DNA of 43,639 nt, from positions 1 through 43,639 of the forward strand of contig NZ_CALDMP010000086.1 in the NCBI RefSeq assembly GCF_937915125.1. The letters run 5' to 3'. Below the pieces are notes generated by a model, which saw only the letters and a program-made list of their open reading frames with translations, was not told where the DNA came from and did not search any database. The DNA comes from an uncultured Ruminococcus sp. (GTDB lineage: Bacteria > Bacillota > Clostridia > Oscillospirales > Ruminococcaceae). The number at the start of each line of letters is the position of its first letter. Within the stretch, counting starts at the first letter, position 1. Below are positions 31,826 to 40,322 of the stretch, piece after piece. The position numbers and the translations under genes are program-made.

Positions 31826-32221
31826 GTGGGGAAACAGCGTATTTTATGTTTGGTAATTGCAGTTGTCATTCTTGCAGGTGCCGGAGGCTGGACCATCTGG
31901 CGGCAGATACAACAGAAGAAAAGTGACGTTGGCATTGCGGAAATATCCGTGGACGGCGAAGTGCTGTACACCTACGATCTGGGGCAGACCTATGCTGTAC
32001 CGGTGCAGATCTCCATATCAGAGGGAACGAAGGATAATGTCATTGAGATCGGAACAGGCTATATTCAGATGGTATCCGCATCCTGTCCGGATCATCTTTG
32101 CATGAAAACGGGACAGATCTCGAAGCCAGGAGAGACGATCATCTGCCTGCCGCACCGTGTTGTGATCACCATTGTAGAAAGAGGAACGGAAAATGCAGAT
32201 GCAATCGACGCTCAGACGTAA
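31826..32221 (+). CDS. NusG_II-domain protein, membrane-anchored
   Basis: 131 residues from a GTG start at 31826 with AAAGGCGG upstream. An N-terminal membrane anchor (ILCLVIAVVILAGAGGWTIW) precedes a NusG_II domain (EISVDGEVLYTYDLGQ, VIEIGTGYIQMVSASCPDHLCMKTGQISKPGETIICLPHR split over ~70-110). The CPDHLC pair is a conserved feature of the family. Genes of this type regularly precede a Gx transporter, as here with overlap. Function is unproven; a role with FMN, lipid or quinone-linked export has been suggested from neighbours. Confidence 0.9.
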   Translation: MGKQRILCLVIAVVILAGAGGWTIWRQIQQKKSDVGIAEISVDGEVLYTYDLGQTYAVPVQISISEGTKDNVIEIGTGYIQMVSASCPDHLCMKTGQISKPGETIICLPHRVVITIVERGTENADAIDAQT

Positions 32222-32705
32222 TATCCGCTGCGGATTATATGCCTGTATGGCGCTGACGCTGTTTCTGGTGGAGGCGCAGATTCCGCTGCCGATACCGCTG
32301 CCGGGGGTGAAGCTAGGGCTTGCCAATGCGGTGACGCTGCTGGTCATGGAGTTGGATCGTCCCAGAGATGCTCTGGCGGTGCTGTTGACACGGATCGTAT
32401 TGAGCGGACTTTTTTGCGGTCAGCCGGTGATGCTGCTGTATTCCCTATGCGGCGGTCTTCTGAGTTTCTGTGGCATGGCATTGCTGCATCGGGTGCTGTC
32501 CCGGAATCTGTGGTTTGTGAGTATGGTGGGGTCGATCCTGCACATTGTGGGGCAGTTGGTCATGGCGGCACATTTGATGGGGACGACGCTTGTGGCGAAC
32601 TATTTTCCGATACTGGTGCTGTTTGCAGTACCGGCAGGGGTGTTCAATGGATGGGTGGTGACGTATGTGGCAGGACATGCGAGGAAACTGTTGTCAAATG
32701 GGTGA
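32193..32705 (+). CDS. Gx transporter family membrane protein
   Basis: 170 residues, about five membrane helices, overlapping the previous gene by 29 bases. It has the family segments VEAQIPLPIPLPGVKLGLAN and LLVMELDRPRDALAVLLTRI. It was formerly called heptaprenyl diphosphate synthase component I, but the fold resembles ECF-type S components, so it more likely moves a small substrate. An AGAGGA site precedes ATG 32193. Confidence 0.88.
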   Translation: MQMQSTLRRNIRCGLYACMALTLFLVEAQIPLPIPLPGVKLGLANAVTLLVMELDRPRDALAVLLTRIVLSGLFCGQPVMLLYSLCGGLLSFCGMALLHRVLSRNLWFVSMVGSILHIVGQLVMAAHLMGTTLVANYFPILVLFAVPAGVFNGWVVTYVAGHARKLLSNG

Positions 32706-32756
32706 TTGACATAGGTGGAAAAATATGCTACTATAAAACATATTGTCACATGTGAC
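32706..32756 (+). promoter_or_regulatory. Promoter and palindromic site of the LRR-dockerin gene
   Basis: TTGACA (32706-32711), 17-bp spacer, TACTAT (32729-32734). It starts at the stop codon of the previous gene. The perfect 12-bp palindrome GTCACATGTGAC (32745-32756) lies just after the expected start site, a good position for a repressor. Confidence 0.6.
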
Positions 32757-32789
32757 GTGCTTTGAAAAAATGATATAGGAGGTATTAAA

Positions 32790-35045
32790 ATGAGAACGAT
32801 GAAAAAGCGGATAATGACTATGTTAATGGCAGTGATTTTCACTCTTGCAGTGTTCGTTGGACAACCATTCCTGTATACCGATCTTATTGCATCTGCTTTG
32901 CAGGAAACAGATGGTTGGATGTGGGAGGATGCCAGTGATGGTTCGGCTGTCATTCGTGATTATGTAGGAACTGATGAGAGTGTCACAATTCCGACACAGA
33001 TTTCCACAAGCGACGCATATGGTGGAACTCTTAAGACAAAACCGGTTCATACAATCGGCGTAATTGGCGGTTATTTTCAGCCCAATAGTACGGTGACCAG
33101 CGTAAGAATAAGAAAAACTCTTACCGGTATGGTATGCAGTCCATTTTGCACCTGGAAACGACTTACTCGATTTACCGTGGATGATGACAATGAAGTATAC
33201 TCTGATATAGACGGCGTGCTGTTCAATAAAACAAAAACGGAACTTGTTTGTTATCCTGCTGGCAGGCAGGGGGCTTATACGATCCCTGATGGTGTTACTT
33301 CTATTGGCTATGGAGCGTTCAGAGGCTGTACTGGTCTTACTGCCGTTTCGATACCGGATAGCGTAACGCATATAGATATGAATGCTTTTATGAACTGTTC
33401 TTCTTTGCAGGAAGTGATGATCCCCGACACTGTAACAGAAATAGAGGACGATGCGTTTGATGGGTGTTCAGCCCTGTCCTCGGTAAAGATCGGCAGAGGT
33501 ATCACCGAACTGATAGGAATATTTAAGAATTGCACCGCTTTGACTGCTGTGACAATTCCGGATAATGTTGTGACGATCGGCAGCGCATTCGAGGGCTGCG
33601 AGAATCTTGTTTCAGTACAACTGCCAAAGAATATCACTGAACTTCTCGGCACTTTTAACGGATGCACTAAGCTGTCTTCCATTGCACTGCCAGACAGCCT
33701 TACGAAAATCGGCGAGGATACATTTTGTAACTGCAAAAGTCTTCGATCTGTGGACATTCCGGCTAGTGTTACGGAAATCCAAAATTCAGCATTTTTAAGC
33801 TGCTCAAATTTGACTTCGGTGAAAACGCAGGATGGATTGAAATACATCGGACGGTATGCTTTTCGTCAATGCAGCAGTCTGACAGATATCATAATCCCAA
33901 AAAGTGTATATGGTATTGATATTGAAGCTTTTTCGCTATGTACCAGTCTGAATTCAGTGACGATATATAATCCTGGCTGTACCATAATCGAAGGATACCG
34001 AACGATCAATAATGGCTACTCAGACGCACTTATTCGATTCGATTATAGCGGTACGATTTATGGCTATGCCAATTCTACAGCACAGAAGTATGCCAAACAA
34101 TGCAGGTACAAATTTGTTTCCCTGGGAAATGATTGTGACTATAAATACAAAGTTAATTCAGACGGACAGAGCGTAACGCTTACGGGCTACACCGGCTCCG
34201 ATACGGAAATTGTAATACCTTCCACTCTTTTTGGAACGCCTGTAACTGTAATAGGAGAGTATCTTTTCGATGGGAATAAAAATTTGGTTTCTGTTACGAT
34301 ACCGGATGGAGTCACCAGTATTGAAGATAGCGCCTTCAGAAGTTGTACGAATCTCCAGGTGTTGTCTATGCCGAAAAGTCTTGAAACTATTGGGAGTAGT
34401 GCTTTTTCAGGTTGTTCAGGTCTGACCAATATCACTATCCCAGATGGTGTCACAAAAATTGAAACGTATGCTTTTTCAGGTTGTTCAGGTCTGACCAATA
34501 TATCTATACCGGAAAGTACTGAAAGTATCGGATGTGGTGCTTTCAGCTGTGAAAAACTTAGTTCTGCAACAATATACAACCGGGACTGTAAAATTGATGA
34601 AAGACTGTGGGGCGCAATACGCAATGGCGTGAATACAGAGGGTGTATTTTTTACCGGGACGATCTTCGGACACGCTAACTCTACTGCACAATCATACGCT
34701 GAAAAATTTGGATTTCCATTTGAAGAAATCAGTGAAACAGATACTACTACAACTGTAACAGAATCTACAACAACGCAACTTACTACAAATACAACAAGTG
34801 TTTTTTCTGTTACCTCTATTTCTGCCAACCCCGACACCTTCTACGGTGACACCAACCTGGATGGCAGAGTAGACATCACCGATGCCGTACTCCTGAACAA
34901 AGCCGCCGCCGGTTCTGTGACCCTGAACGATAAGGCAGCCGCAAATGCCGACTGCAACGGAAATGGCGAATTGGGCAACGATGATGCCCTCATTCTCCTG
35001 AAATTCCTGGTGCACCTCGTAAGCACCCTGCCTTGTATAGAATAA
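32790..35045 (+). CDS. Secreted BspA-type leucine-rich-repeat protein with dockerin
   Basis: 751 residues. Signal peptide residues ~1-38 (MKKRIMTMLMAVIFTLAVFV core). Two blocks of BspA/LRR_5 repeats of ~23 residues (IPDGVTSIGYGAFRGCTGL, IPDSVTHIDMNAFMNCSSL and so on) lie at ~165-400 and ~490-600, with spacer segments containing Y-x-Y-K-V-N-S-D-G-Q between. A Thr-rich linker (~650-675) is followed by a type I dockerin (~685-748): GDTNLDGRVDITDAVLLNK and NADCNGNGELGNDDALILL. Such LRRs bind proteins or glycans; no catalytic domain is seen. It should dock on the same scaffoldin as the GH9 enzyme. AGGAGG precedes ATG 32790. Confidence 0.93.
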   Translation: MRTMKKRIMTMLMAVIFTLAVFVGQPFLYTDLIASALQETDGWMWEDASDGSAVIRDYVGTDESVTIPTQISTSDAYGGTLKTKPVHTIGVIGGYFQPNSTVTSVRIRKTLTGMVCSPFCTWKRLTRFTVDDDNEVYSDIDGVLFNKTKTELVCYPAGRQGAYTIPDGVTSIGYGAFRGCTGLTAVSIPDSVTHIDMNAFMNCSSLQEVMIPDTVTEIEDDAFDGCSALSSVKIGRGITELIGIFKNCTALTAVTIPDNVVTIGSAFEGCENLVSVQLPKNITELLGTFNGCTKLSSIALPDSLTKIGEDTFCNCKSLRSVDIPASVTEIQNSAFLSCSNLTSVKTQDGLKYIGRYAFRQCSSLTDIIIPKSVYGIDIEAFSLCTSLNSVTIYNPGCTIIEGYRTINNGYSDALIRFDYSGTIYGYANSTAQKYAKQCRYKFVSLGNDCDYKYKVNSDGQSVTLTGYTGSDTEIVIPSTLFGTPVTVIGEYLFDGNKNLVSVTIPDGVTSIEDSAFRSCTNLQVLSMPKSLETIGSSAFSGCSGLTNITIPDGVTKIETYAFSGCSGLTNISIPESTESIGCGAFSCEKLSSATIYNRDCKIDERLWGAIRNGVNTEGVFFTGTIFGHANSTAQSYAEKFGFPFEEISETDTTTTVTESTTTQLTTNTTSVFSVTSISANPDTFYGDTNLDGRVDITDAVLLNKAAAGSVTLNDKAAANADCNGNGELGNDDALILLKFLVHLVSTLPCIE
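34401..34501 (+). repeat. Identical 32-bp LRR repeat copies, 69 bp apart
   Basis: The 32 bases at 34401-34432 recur without change at 34470-34501. They encode the AFSGCSGLTNI core of adjacent LRR units. Perfect identity, including third codon positions, points to a recent unit duplication. Confidence 0.85.
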
Positions 35046-35052
35046 CCTATAA

Positions 35053-35091
35053 AAAACGGCATACCGCCTTTCCCCGACGGTATGCCGTTTT
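35053..35091. terminator. Bidirectional terminator
   Basis: A 14-bp perfect stem (35053-35066 with 35078-35091) with A and T runs; it lies between the LRR gene and the convergent LysR gene. Confidence 0.85.
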
Positions 35092-35100
35092 GCTGTTTGC

Positions 35101-36021
35101 TTAGATTTTCGTCCCCTGATATTCCTCCAAAACCTGCCGCAGCTCCTGAATATACATCTGCGCTGCCCGGCTGGACTGGGTTTTCGGGTTGGAGATCCAC
35201 CCGATCTCCATGCGTTCGGCAGTGTCAAGGGGCACGGAAACAATGTCGCCGCCGTTCAGTTCCGCACTGACCATGCCGCTGCAAATGGTATATCCCTGCA
35301 CGCCCCGGAGCAGGTTGAACAGCGTTGCCCGGTCGCTGACCCGGATGCATTTCCGGTGGGGCATGGTGCTGAGCAGTTCCTCTGCAAAATAGAACGAATT
35401 GTGCACGCCCTGTTCAAAGCAGAGGAATGGATAGGGCTCCAGGTCGGCTGTGGTAACCGCAGCCTGTCCCGCAAGGGGATGGCTTGCACGGAGAAACACA
35501 TGAGGTTCCGCTGTCACCAGGGAGTGGAACTCCAGCCCGTACTCTTCCAGCATGGCACGGATGACCTTTTCGTTGAAGCTGCTGAGATAGAGGATTCCGA
35601 TCTCGCTGTCGAAATTCCGCACATCCTCCATGATCTCATGGGTACGTGTTTCCCGGAGCGTAAACTCGTATGCCTCCGGCGAAAGCCGCTGTACCAGCCG
35701 CACAAAAGCATCCACGGCAAAGGCATAATGCTGGGTGGAAATGGCACAGCGCTGGCTGGTTTTCCGCACGGCACCATAGTGCTGGTGGAGCAGGTCTGCC
35801 TGTTCCACCACCTGCCGGGCATAGGACAAAAATTCCCTGCCGTCTTCCGTCAGGGTGATGCCCCGTGGAGAACGGTGGAAAATGGTAATGCCGAATTCCT
35901 CCTCCAGCGTCCGGACGGCGCTGGATAGGGTGGGCTGGGCAATGTAAAGCTGTTTCGCTGTCTCGCTGATGGAACCGTGTTCCGCAATGGCAATGATGTA
36001 TTGGAGCTGTTGTAGGGTCAT
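35101..36021 (-). CDS. LysR-family transcriptional regulator
   Basis: About 306 residues from ATG 36021 (MTLQQLQYI, the usual LysR opening). A GTG at 36030, whose GTGA overlaps the stop of the preceding gene, has a GGAG eight bases upstream and is an equal alternative. The winged HTH covers ~1-60 (AEHGSISETAKQLYIAQPTLSSAVRTLEE split). The LysR substrate domain follows, with IGILYLSSFNEKVI and a PFLCFEQGVHNSFYF segment. It is the last gene of a minus-strand run beginning at modD, so may regulate that operon. Confidence 0.9.
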   Translation of the reverse strand: MTLQQLQYIIAIAEHGSISETAKQLYIAQPTLSSAVRTLEEEFGITIFHRSPRGITLTEDGREFLSYARQVVEQADLLHQHYGAVRKTSQRCAISTQHYAFAVDAFVRLVQRLSPEAYEFTLRETRTHEIMEDVRNFDSEIGILYLSSFNEKVIRAMLEEYGLEFHSLVTAEPHVFLRASHPLAGQAAVTTADLEPYPFLCFEQGVHNSFYFAEELLSTMPHRKCIRVSDRATLFNLLRGVQGYTICSGMVSAELNGGDIVSVPLDTAERMEIGWISNPKTQSSRAAQMYIQELRQVLEEYQGTKI

Positions 36022-36026
36022 TGGGG

Positions 36027-36302
36027 TCACCTCGGTTTCTCCGAATGCTTATGAAAATACAGAATCGTCAGCATAACGTTGTATAGAATCAATGTGAATA
36101 TCAGTAACATTGCAAGAAATCCAAACAAACAGAGTGCTATTGGAATAGATGCAAAAAGAATGCTTCCGATAGAGGCAAGGACAAATTGCACAGATCTCTT
36201 TTTCTTGGAAAAATACAGACAAATATCCGTGACAATACAGGCAATCGCAAGTGCAATGCACAGCACGAGAAATGCCAGAAGATAGGAAAGCGATAATTCC
36301 AT
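36027..36302 (-). CDS. Small hypothetical membrane protein
   Basis: 91 residues with about three membrane helices: LSYLLAFLVLCIALAIACIV, FVLASIGSILFASIPIALCL and FLAMLLIFTLILYNVMLTIL. A short basic loop (FSKKKRS) lies after the first. AAGGAG precedes ATG 36302. Not assigned to a family. Confidence 0.7.
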   Translation of the reverse strand: MELSLSYLLAFLVLCIALAIACIVTDICLYFSKKKRSVQFVLASIGSILFASIPIALCLFGFLAMLLIFTLILYNVMLTILYFHKHSEKPR

Positions 36303-36316
36303 TTCAGGCTTCTCCT

Positions 36317-37012
36317 TTACGACTCCACCGCTGCTGCCTGCAAAGTGGAAAGTTCCTGCTTTAATCTTTCCAGTTCCTCTTCATATTCCAATGTCGCAAG
36401 CGAAAAGGCAGAGTATGATTCCATTTCTTTCTGATGGTAAGAAATGCAGATTTCCGGAGAATGGGAATACCAAAGCAGGGGATACCATCCAAGGTCAATG
36501 TCCGGCTCGAGGAGAACAGGCTGATTTTCCATTGCTTTCATAATAAAATCCAGCGCAGGTGCCAGGTCATCTTCTCCAGTTACCGATATCACAGCGTTTG
36601 TATCATACATACCGCAGTCGAACGGTGTGAGATGTACCTGATATTCCTCACATATTTCCTGTATGTGGTGATTCACAAATGCTGTGCGATAATTTTCTTT
36701 GACAGCAGGACAACTCCCCACCATTTGTTTTGTTCTGTAGGTAACCGCAGTAAATGAAATGCTGTTTTCATCTTCAAATACAAATGCAGATACAGCAGAA
36801 TCCTCGCCTTTGTCCCAAACCCAGTTTTCTTTGTCAATATCAGCTATGGAAATATAAGTAAAATCAGAGGAATATGCCTGTTCCAGATAAGATTCTATGG
36901 CTTCTGGAGAAGGAGACCATTCCGATTCGCTCACAAAAGGGTTGCAACCAGTTAGCAAAATGCCACAGGAAATCAGCAGTGGAACAAACATAAAGCGTTT
37001 ATCTGGCTTCAA
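36317..37012 (-). CDS. Lipoprotein of unknown function
   Basis: 231 residues from a TTG start overlapping the mtnN stop (TTGA), with GGAG five bases before. The signal peptide ends in the lipobox LLTGC (Cys near residue 23), so the protein should be anchored outside the cell membrane. The mature part is acidic, with a coiled-coil-like C-terminus (LEYEEELERLKQELSTLQAA). No family recognised. Confidence 0.75.
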   Translation of the reverse strand: MKPDKRFMFVPLLISCGILLTGCNPFVSESEWSPSPEAIESYLEQAYSSDFTYISIADIDKENWVWDKGEDSAVSAFVFEDENSISFTAVTYRTKQMVGSCPAVKENYRTAFVNHHIQEICEEYQVHLTPFDCGMYDTNAVISVTGEDDLAPALDFIMKAMENQPVLLEPDIDLGWYPLLWYSHSPEICISYHQKEMESYSAFSLATLEYEEELERLKQELSTLQAAAVES

Positions 37013-37686
37013 AATATCTCCACCATTCGCAGCACAATATCCGCCACACGCTTTGCCGCAATCTTCTCAAACTGGTCAAAGGACATAGCGCCTTCATCAT
37101 CCGCATTATCCGAAATGCAGCGGATGCTCACAAAGGGCACCTGATTCAGATATGCACAGTGTCCTACAGCCGAGCTTTCCATGTCAACTGCATAGGGATT
37201 CAGCCGATTGAGGATGTCTGCCTTGACGGCATTGTCGGAGATAAATGCCTCGCCGGAGACAATGCGCCCGGTAAATGCTTTTACCTCAAATTCCGCACAG
37301 GTTTTCAGCGCCAGATCCATGAGGGCTTTGTCAGCGGGATAAATGCCGCAGTAGGGCGGATAGTCCTGCAAAAAGTGCAGATCCAGGTCGTGGGGGAGTA
37401 CTTCGTTGGAAACTACCACGTCGCAGACATGGACATCCCGGTTCATTCCCCCGGCAATACCGGCATTAATGATGGCATCCGGCGCAAATGTGTCGATGAG
37501 CGCCTGGGTGCAGACTGCCGCATTGACTTTGGCAATGCCGCTGCAGACATGTACCACACGGGTATCTCCCACCTGGTTCACATAGTAGTCGAAACCTGCC
37601 TTTTTCTGAATGTCTGAATCCGGCAATCCTGCACGGATATCCACGAGTTCTGACGGCATTGCGCCGATAATTCCAATCGTTTTCAT
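37009..37686 (-). CDS. mtnN: 5'-methylthioadenosine/S-adenosylhomocysteine nucleosidase
   Basis: 225 residues. It has TIGIIGAMPSELVDI (catalytic Glu region), VVHVCSGIAKVNAAVCTQ, IINAGIAGGMNRDVHVCDVVVS, TGRIVSGEAFI, NPYAVDMESSAVGHCAY (the ME pair that binds ribose) and RCISDNADDEGAMSFDQF (catalytic Asp). It hydrolyses MTA and SAH to adenine and thio-sugars and so relieves product inhibition of methyltransferases. It lies 20 bp after modD. Confidence 0.95.
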   Translation of the reverse strand: MKTIGIIGAMPSELVDIRAGLPDSDIQKKAGFDYYVNQVGDTRVVHVCSGIAKVNAAVCTQALIDTFAPDAIINAGIAGGMNRDVHVCDVVVSNEVLPHDLDLHFLQDYPPYCGIYPADKALMDLALKTCAEFEVKAFTGRIVSGEAFISDNAVKADILNRLNPYAVDMESSAVGHCAYLNQVPFVSIRCISDNADDEGAMSFDQFEKIAAKRVADIVLRMVEIF

Positions 37687-37706
37687 ATTTCAGTTCCTCT
37701 TTTCAC

Positions 37707-38570
37707 TTATTTGTCTGCCGGTGCGAACTGCGCCTGCATCTGAATGGGCTTGGCACGATAAAATGCCGAGCTGACCAGTCCGTCTACGCCGGTAGCCGCA
37801 TATTCCGCCGCGTTTTCTTCAGTGAGATTTCCAGCGGCAACAATGGTGCAGTGGGGATATTTCGCTTTGACCTGCTGCACTGCCTGTTCCAGTTCCGGCG
37901 GGTCCATCTGGAAGAACTGGATGGCGTCCACGCCTACCGCCAGACATTGCAGCGCCACCTGAGCAGAGGTTGTCTCCACAAAAACCTTCTTTTCACAGAA
38001 GTGGTTGCGCAGCTTCGGATAGCGTTCCAGAAAGACATCCAGACCGCCCATGCAGGCGATGTGAGTTTCGTAGATCAGTACTGTCTCCGACAGCCCCATC
38101 CGGTGGGGAATCACGCCGCCGGCAACCACCGCCTTTGTGACAAGGGCTTTTGTTCCCGGAAAATGTGCACGTGCTGCCGTCAGGGAAATGGTCGGGGAGA
38201 TCTCCTGCACCTGGCTCAGCATATTTCTCGCCTTGGTCGCCACGCCGGAGCAGTGGGAGAGCAGAGACTGGCAGATTTTCCAGGCACGATGCAGATCACA
38301 GACACTGCCTTCGGCAGTGAAGAATAATTCACCTGCGCCGATTTGTGTGCCTGTGGGCAGGGAATAGGCGGTGGATAGTCCCAGCTTCGTCAGAATCCGG
38401 GATACCTCTTCGGTACAGCACAGAACACAAGGTTCTCTCGTATAAAAGGAAAGAGTACCCGGTTCATCGCCGATATCCAGTCCCATGGTAGTTAGATCCA
38501 GATAAGGAGTGTCCTGCTGAATCAGGGCATCCAGCTCGCTGTCCGGAATGTAAATCAAATCACTTCGCAT
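37707..38570 (-). CDS. modD: ModD-type phosphoribosyltransferase-like protein
   Basis: 287 residues from ATG 38570, which has AAAGGAG upstream. It is homologous to quinolinate phosphoribosyltransferase: LTAARAHFPGTKALVTKAVVAGG (the family's RKTxPG-type segment, here with divergent residues), GGVIPHRMGLSETVLIYETH, KKVFVETTSAQVAL and GVDAIQFFQMDPPEL. The ModD subfamily is named for its place in molybdate transport operons and has no proven reaction. No modABC genes are in this window; the neighbour is mtnN. Confidence 0.88.
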   Translation of the reverse strand: MRSDLIYIPDSELDALIQQDTPYLDLTTMGLDIGDEPGTLSFYTREPCVLCCTEEVSRILTKLGLSTAYSLPTGTQIGAGELFFTAEGSVCDLHRAWKICQSLLSHCSGVATKARNMLSQVQEISPTISLTAARAHFPGTKALVTKAVVAGGVIPHRMGLSETVLIYETHIACMGGLDVFLERYPKLRNHFCEKKVFVETTSAQVALQCLAVGVDAIQFFQMDPPELEQAVQQVKAKYPHCTIVAAGNLTEENAAEYAATGVDGLVSSAFYRAKPIQMQAQFAPADK

Positions 38571-38624
38571 AGAGAAGGCTCCTTTCGGAATTTGTAGCGG
38601 ATCGCAGCGCATCCGTTTGTAATT

Positions 38625-38653
38625 ATTATATCACAAATTGTCTGGGATGTCTA
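38625..38653 (-). promoter_or_regulatory. Promoter of the modD-mtnN operon
   Basis: Minus strand TAGACA (38648-38653), 17-bp spacer, TATAAT (38625-38630). Confidence 0.6.
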
Positions 38654-38724
38654 CTTGTTTTTGCGTGTATCGTGCAAATCAAATTTACGAAATGCCGAGC
38701 TTCGTGCAAAAAAATCCCATGCAA

Positions 38725-38753
38725 TTGACAAATTCTGTGCAGTTTGCTATAAT
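38725..38753 (+). promoter_or_regulatory. Promoter of the nucleoside kinase gene
   Basis: TTGACA (38725-38730), 17-bp spacer, TATAAT (38748-38753), 31 bp before the start codon. It is back-to-back with the modD promoter. Confidence 0.75.
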
Positions 38754-38784
38754 GGAATAGAATTCAACGAAAGGCGGAAGGTTC

Positions 38785-39705
38785 ATGCGGTACAGAAAAC
38801 TCACAGAACTCAACCAGGCAATGACGGCTTCAGAGATTGCCATGCAGGAGGCGGATGCAGCATTTTTGCAGGAGATACGGAAAGTTGCAGAGGCAATTCA
38901 TGAAAGCGCAGTGGAGTGTCCCATCATCCTACTCTCCGGACCGTCCGGCTCTGGAAAAACAAGTACAGCATTTCTTTTGGAACGCTTTTTAGACAGCTGG
39001 GGCGTGGAGACCCACACTGTCTCCATGGATAATTTTTTTCGTACTATGACCCCGGAGCAGCAGATCCTGGCAGCAAAAGGAAAGCTAGATCTGGAGTCGC
39101 CTGATCGGGTAGATGTGCCATACTTGAACCAGCAACTAAAAAAAATCATCGTAGGTGAACCCACCTGGCTGCCGAGATATGACTTTCGTACTACGACCAG
39201 GCAGGATCAGGATTGGCTTCTGACCCGGAAACCGGGGGAACTGCTGATTTTAGAAGGAATTCATGCACTGAATCCCGATGTGATTACTGTGCCGGACGAA
39301 AAAACCATCCGGATCTATGTCAGCGTCCGGACACGTGTGACCCATGGTGATACCGTACTGCACCCATCCCGGCTGCGGCTCATGCGGCGAATGCTTCGTG
39401 ACCGGAATTTCCGCCACCGCAGTCTGCCGGAGACCATTGCCATGTTTGAACGTGTGCAGGCAGGGGAACACAAATATATTGCACCCTATAAAAAACGGGC
39501 GACATACTCCATTGACACATTCCTGCCCTATGAGTTGGGAATCTATAAGACCCTGCTGGACGGAGAAATCGACAGCTGCATGTCTCACCCTATGCTGAAA
39601 GAACTGCACGAAATGTGGGAAGAGATTGCACCGCTTCCGTTAGAACAGGTACCGGCAGATTCCTTGGTACGTGAATTTGCGGGGGATAGTGCATTCCAAT
39701 ATTAA
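38785..39705 (+). CDS. Uridine kinase-like nucleoside kinase
   Basis: 306 residues. It has a Walker A loop LLSGPSGSGKTSTAFLL (~48-64), then SMDNFFR (substrate Asp), LDLESPDRVDVPYLNQQL, PRYDFRTTTR, LLILEGIHALNP and RLRLMRRMLRDRNFRHRS with the lid arginines. It corresponds to the kinase half of the longer clostridial proteins that carry N-terminal TGS/ThrRS-like domains. The shorter form is common. It phosphorylates uridine or another nucleoside for salvage. Confidence 0.9.
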   Translation: MRYRKLTELNQAMTASEIAMQEADAAFLQEIRKVAEAIHESAVECPIILLSGPSGSGKTSTAFLLERFLDSWGVETHTVSMDNFFRTMTPEQQILAAKGKLDLESPDRVDVPYLNQQLKKIIVGEPTWLPRYDFRTTTRQDQDWLLTRKPGELLILEGIHALNPDVITVPDEKTIRIYVSVRTRVTHGDTVLHPSRLRLMRRMLRDRNFRHRSLPETIAMFERVQAGEHKYIAPYKKRATYSIDTFLPYELGIYKTLLDGEIDSCMSHPMLKELHEMWEEIAPLPLEQVPADSLVREFAGDSAFQY

Positions 39706-39712
39706 AAATACA

Positions 39713-40315
39713 ATGAAAGAAGAAAAAAAGAAACGCCTGAAAGCGCATGATACTCGCCGGAAAATGGCTGCGGACAATCAAGTGACTGCAAGAACACAAA
39801 TGCAGATATCTCATCTCACAATAAAAATTCGAATTACTTGCTTTATTGCGGCTCTGCTATTTTTGATAATGGGGATTTCCGGCATCAATGCAGCAAGTCA
39901 TCTGGTAAACGTTTTTCTTCGTAAGGACATAATTTCTTATTCTTTCTGCAATTATGTCCAGGGAAAACATGGATATCGTAATTACCAATCTGATTATTTC
40001 ATTATTATAGATGAAACGCAGGAAAAGTGGAGAATCTCTCCAGCCGAAAATTTGGATGTGAATTTTTTTACAAACGTCAGATCAGGCGAACGGTTGGAAG
40101 TAACGTATCTTCCAGGTCGTTTTTCAGACAATGAGGTTGTGGTATTGACTTCCGATACAGAGAATGCCGCCATCTTTGTAGACGTAACTAGAGAATTTCA
40201 TAAGATTGGAATTGTGTATGCTGGAGTGACAGTTGTTGTCATATTTTTTGTTGTTCTAACTGTGAGAACGCTGGTTTTAGATTGGCGAAAAAGAAAAAAT
40301 ATTTTGAGCGGTTAG
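39713..40315 (+). CDS. Hypothetical two-helix membrane protein, AT-rich
   Basis: About 200 residues from ATG 39713, seven bases after the kinase stop, with no ribosome site visible; a GTG at 39671 inside the kinase gene or ATG 39764 are alternatives. The N-terminus is very basic (KEEKKKRLKAHDTRRK). A membrane helix lies at ~50-70 and another near ~170-190, enclosing an outer domain with DYFIIIDETQEKWRISPAE. It ends in a TAG stop. Base composition drops sharply here. Family not recognised. Confidence 0.7.
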   Translation: MKEEKKKRLKAHDTRRKMAADNQVTARTQMQISHLTIKIRITCFIAALLFLIMGISGINAASHLVNVFLRKDIISYSFCNYVQGKHGYRNYQSDYFIIIDETQEKWRISPAENLDVNFFTNVRSGERLEVTYLPGRFSDNEVVVLTSDTENAAIFVDVTREFHKIGIVYAGVTVVVIFFVVLTVRTLVLDWRKRKNILSG

Positions 40316-40322
40316 GGCTTAT

